IMG/VR virus record: IMGVR_UViG_3300046519_000258
Coordinates: 1-29,493 of that record
Source: a virus
Direction: 5' to 3' (one strand)
Length of the DNA: 29,493 nucleotides
Numbering within the stretch: the first letter of the stretch is position 1; each line of letters starts with the position of its first letter. Under the pieces are notes generated by a model, which was not told where the DNA came from, did no database searches, and saw only the letters and a program-made list of their open reading frames with translations. Shown in pieces: positions 27,626 through 29,493 of the stretch. Position numbers and translations under genes: made by a program.

Positions 27626-28959
27626 TCGCGAACACCGGCAACCTGATGCTTGATCGCCAACTGTCCCGCTGGTACCCACTGAAGGATCACCCGGTGCAAC
27701 TCGCCCTGGTGGCAGCGGTGTCGGAAGGAATTCGCTTTCCACTGGTGCCCGCAGGCCGTCGTAGCGGAAAGACTGAGCGGTTCAAGCGCTTCGTGGTGAA
27801 GCAGGCATCGGCGTACAGCGGCATGTATTTCGCGGCAGCGCCAACGCATGCCCAGGCGAAGAAAATCTTCTGGGATGACCTCAAGGCTTTCACGCTCTGC
27901 TGCATGCACAGTCGCCGGCCGTCCGAGTCCGACCTGATCATCTACCTGGACAACGGTAGCGAGATTCACGTCATCGGCCTGGACAAGCCGCAGCGGATTG
28001 AGGGTATCCCCTGGACCGGCGGCGGCATCGACGAATTCGCGGACATCAAGCCGGATGCGTGGGAGGCAAACATTCTACCGGCGCTGAACACCGTCAACCC
28101 AACCATGCCGGATTACCGGGCCTGGTGCTGGTTGCTCGGCGTACCTGACGGCCTGAACCACTACTACGACCTGTGCATGCAGGCTGAGTCGGGCAATGAC
28201 CCAAACTTCCGAGTGTTTCATTGGAAATCGGCCGAGATTCTTCCGGCTGACGTAATGGACGCAATGAAGCGGGCCATGTCGGCCAAGCAGTTCAAGCAGG
28301 AATTTGAAGCATCGTTCGAAACGGCGTCTGGACGGATATACGAGGACTACAGCAAGGCGAACACCACGGATGCAGCCATTGAGCCGCATGAGCAGCTGAT
28401 GTGGATGCACGACCAGAACTTCACGCCTCTGTCGTCTGCCATCGGTGTTCGGCGCAACGATGGCAAAGACCTTTATCTGCTGGATGAGATTGTGCTGATC
28501 AGCGCCGTTTCGAAGCAGTCGGCTGCGGAGTTCGTGGACAAGTTCAAGGATCACAAAAACAAGCACGTCCTGATCTACGGCGACCCCGCCGGCAAGGCAG
28601 GCGAGAAGCACGGTCACGCGTCTGATTACACCGACATCGAGGGCGTGCTGAAGGCCAATGGCTGGACGTACACACGCAAGGTCAAGCCGGCGCACCCGTC
28701 CATCAAGGACCGGCAGAACGCCGTACGGGCGAAGATCCTGACCGCCTCTGGCGAAACAAGCCTGTTCATCAACCCAGTTACCGCGCCCTGGTGCCACAAG
28801 GGCTTGAGTACGGTCCAGCTTCAAATGGGTTCGACCTTCCAGGAAGACCAGAAAAACGACTACCAGCACATCACCACGGCGATCGGCTATTGCATAGACG
28901 TTGAGTGGCCGTGCATCAAACGCACAGGCGGAACACGCCGAATTGGAGGCTTGGCCTGA
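27622..28959 (+). CDS. Terminase large subunit
   Basis: A 445-residue packaging motor and nuclease. Walker A is GRRSGKT at 45-51 and Walker B ends IDEF at 136-139. The C-terminal nuclease has candidate acidic residues at Asp264 (HDQN) and Asp321 (YGDPAG), plus a late DYTDIE. The ATPase drives DNA into the procapsid and the nuclease cuts concatemers. It overlaps the small subunit and portal genes, forming the packaging unit. Length is normal. Confidence 0.94.
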   Translation: MIANTGNLMLDRQLSRWYPLKDHPVQLALVAAVSEGIRFPLVPAGRRSGKTERFKRFVVKQASAYSGMYFAAAPTHAQAKKIFWDDLKAFTLCCMHSRRPSESDLIIYLDNGSEIHVIGLDKPQRIEGIPWTGGGIDEFADIKPDAWEANILPALNTVNPTMPDYRAWCWLLGVPDGLNHYYDLCMQAESGNDPNFRVFHWKSAEILPADVMDAMKRAMSAKQFKQEFEASFETASGRIYEDYSKANTTDAAIEPHEQLMWMHDQNFTPLSSAIGVRRNDGKDLYLLDEIVLISAVSKQSAAEFVDKFKDHKNKHVLIYGDPAGKAGEKHGHASDYTDIEGVLKANGWTYTRKVKPAHPSIKDRQNAVRAKILTASGETSLFINPVTAPWCHKGLSTVQLQMGSTFQEDQKNDYQHITTAIGYCIDVEWPCIKRTGGTRRIGGLA

Positions 28960-29493
28960 TGCCAGTGCAATCGACAAACCCCGACTACGACGCGCACATC
29001 GCGGAGTGGGAGATGATGGACGACGCGCTCGAGGGTGAGTGCGCCGTGAAGCGCAACGAGCGCAACCTGCCCAAGCCGAGCGGTATGGTCGAGGCGGAAA
29101 AGCTCGACGGCGCCGGCAACAAGTACCTCTACGAGAACTACACGAACCGGGCTCAGTACGAGCATTGGGTACGCGACTCTTTGCGCTCGATGATGGGCCT
29201 GGTCTCACGGCTTATTCCTGAGATTGAGCTGCCCGCCGGCCTGAAGGGGTTGGAGGACAACGCCACAGCCGACGGCTTCGGCCTGAAGCAGCTTTTCTTC
29301 CGCATGGTGCGCCAGGCGATCTCTCACGGCCGAGTGCCGCTGGTGGTGAACATCGATGAAAGCAGCGAGCCGTACTTCTCGACGTACGCCACACGCAACG
29401 CAATCAACTGGGACACTGCTGATCAAGGCGGCCGGCAGGACCTGGTCCTATCGGTGTTCCGCGAGTTCCGCAAGAAGGGCGGCGATCGATACA
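28959..29493 (+). CDS. Portal protein, DUF4055 family, 3' end outside window
   Basis: The first 178 codons of a portal-type protein. It has NYTNRAQYEHWVRDSLRSMM, GLVSRLIPEIELP, then DGFGLKQLFFRMVRQAI and GRVPLVVNID, which follow the DUF4055 pattern seen next to terminase genes. The portal forms the ring through which DNA is packaged. The ATG shares a base with the terminase stop (TGATG) and GGAGG lies ten bases upstream. The gene continues past the window end. Confidence 0.85.
   Translation, partial: MPVQSTNPDYDAHIAEWEMMDDALEGECAVKRNERNLPKPSGMVEAEKLDGAGNKYLYENYTNRAQYEHWVRDSLRSMMGLVSRLIPEIELPAGLKGLEDNATADGFGLKQLFFRMVRQAISHGRVPLVVNIDESSEPYFSTYATRNAINWDTADQGGRQDLVLSVFREFRKKGGDRY

Noticed and set aside
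28075-29208. A 377-codon leftward frame
   Set aside because: It is antisense to the terminase and portal genes and reads as Arg-rich low-complexity sequence typical of high-GC shadows.

Overview
This window is most of the left and centre of a temperate, lambda-type (siphovirus-like) prophage. The host is probably a Pseudomonas of the fluorescens/putida type. I infer this from moderately high-GC core genes with GGAGG-type ribosome binding sites, and from phage families I associate with Pseudomonas prophages (YqaJ/ERF recombination pair, DUF2280 and terminase pair, DUF4055 portal, NinG). No bacterial housekeeping genes, tRNAs or rRNAs are visible. Both prophage ends, the integrase and the attachment sites lie outside the window.

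Layout. (1) 1-14565, leftward early arm. Core genes on the minus strand read away from a promoter near 14.69 kb: an N-like basic peptide, small unknown proteins, a coiled-coil protein, an ERF annealing protein, a YqaJ exonuclease, an HTH-like protein, a YejK nucleoid protein, a C5 cytosine methyltransferase and a zinc ribbon protein. Single plus-strand genes, mostly AT-rich, are wedged between them: Fic, two unknown single-pass membrane proteins, a small beta-type protein, an AbiC-like abortive infection protein and a DUF1993 protein. (2) 14.4-18.6 kb, control region. Matching operators sit at 14674-14713 (OL/PL) and 18306-18359 (OR/PR). Between them are an S24-type repressor, five small leftward genes likely co-transcribed with it (in the place of lambda rexAB), a terminator, and a separately promoted periplasmic protein followed by its own terminator. 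(3) 18.4-23.8 kb, rightward early operon: Cro-like protein, CII/YdaT-like protein, O-like replication protein with iterons inside the gene, DnaC-like loader, small proteins, NinG and a Q-position protein. (4) 23.8-29.5 kb, late region. A strong promoter followed at once by a terminator (the pR'/tR' arrangement), a cargo gene, two holin-type membrane proteins, a three-gene leftward cassette, a metallopeptidase, both terminase subunits and the start of the portal gene.

How it works together. The repressor should bind three sites at OR and two at OL, silencing both early operons while maintaining its own operon. After induction, Cro, the replication genes and the recombination genes are made. 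Leftward transcription probably uses the nut-like site and the 48-residue basic protein for antitermination. The Q-position protein would then allow read-through of the terminator at 23.9 kb into lysis and packaging genes. Many cargo genes sit outside this programme and are probably expressed in the lysogen. The most promising undescribed system is the five-gene cluster behind the repressor (15.4-17.5 kb), together with the scattered single-gene cargo in the left arm.
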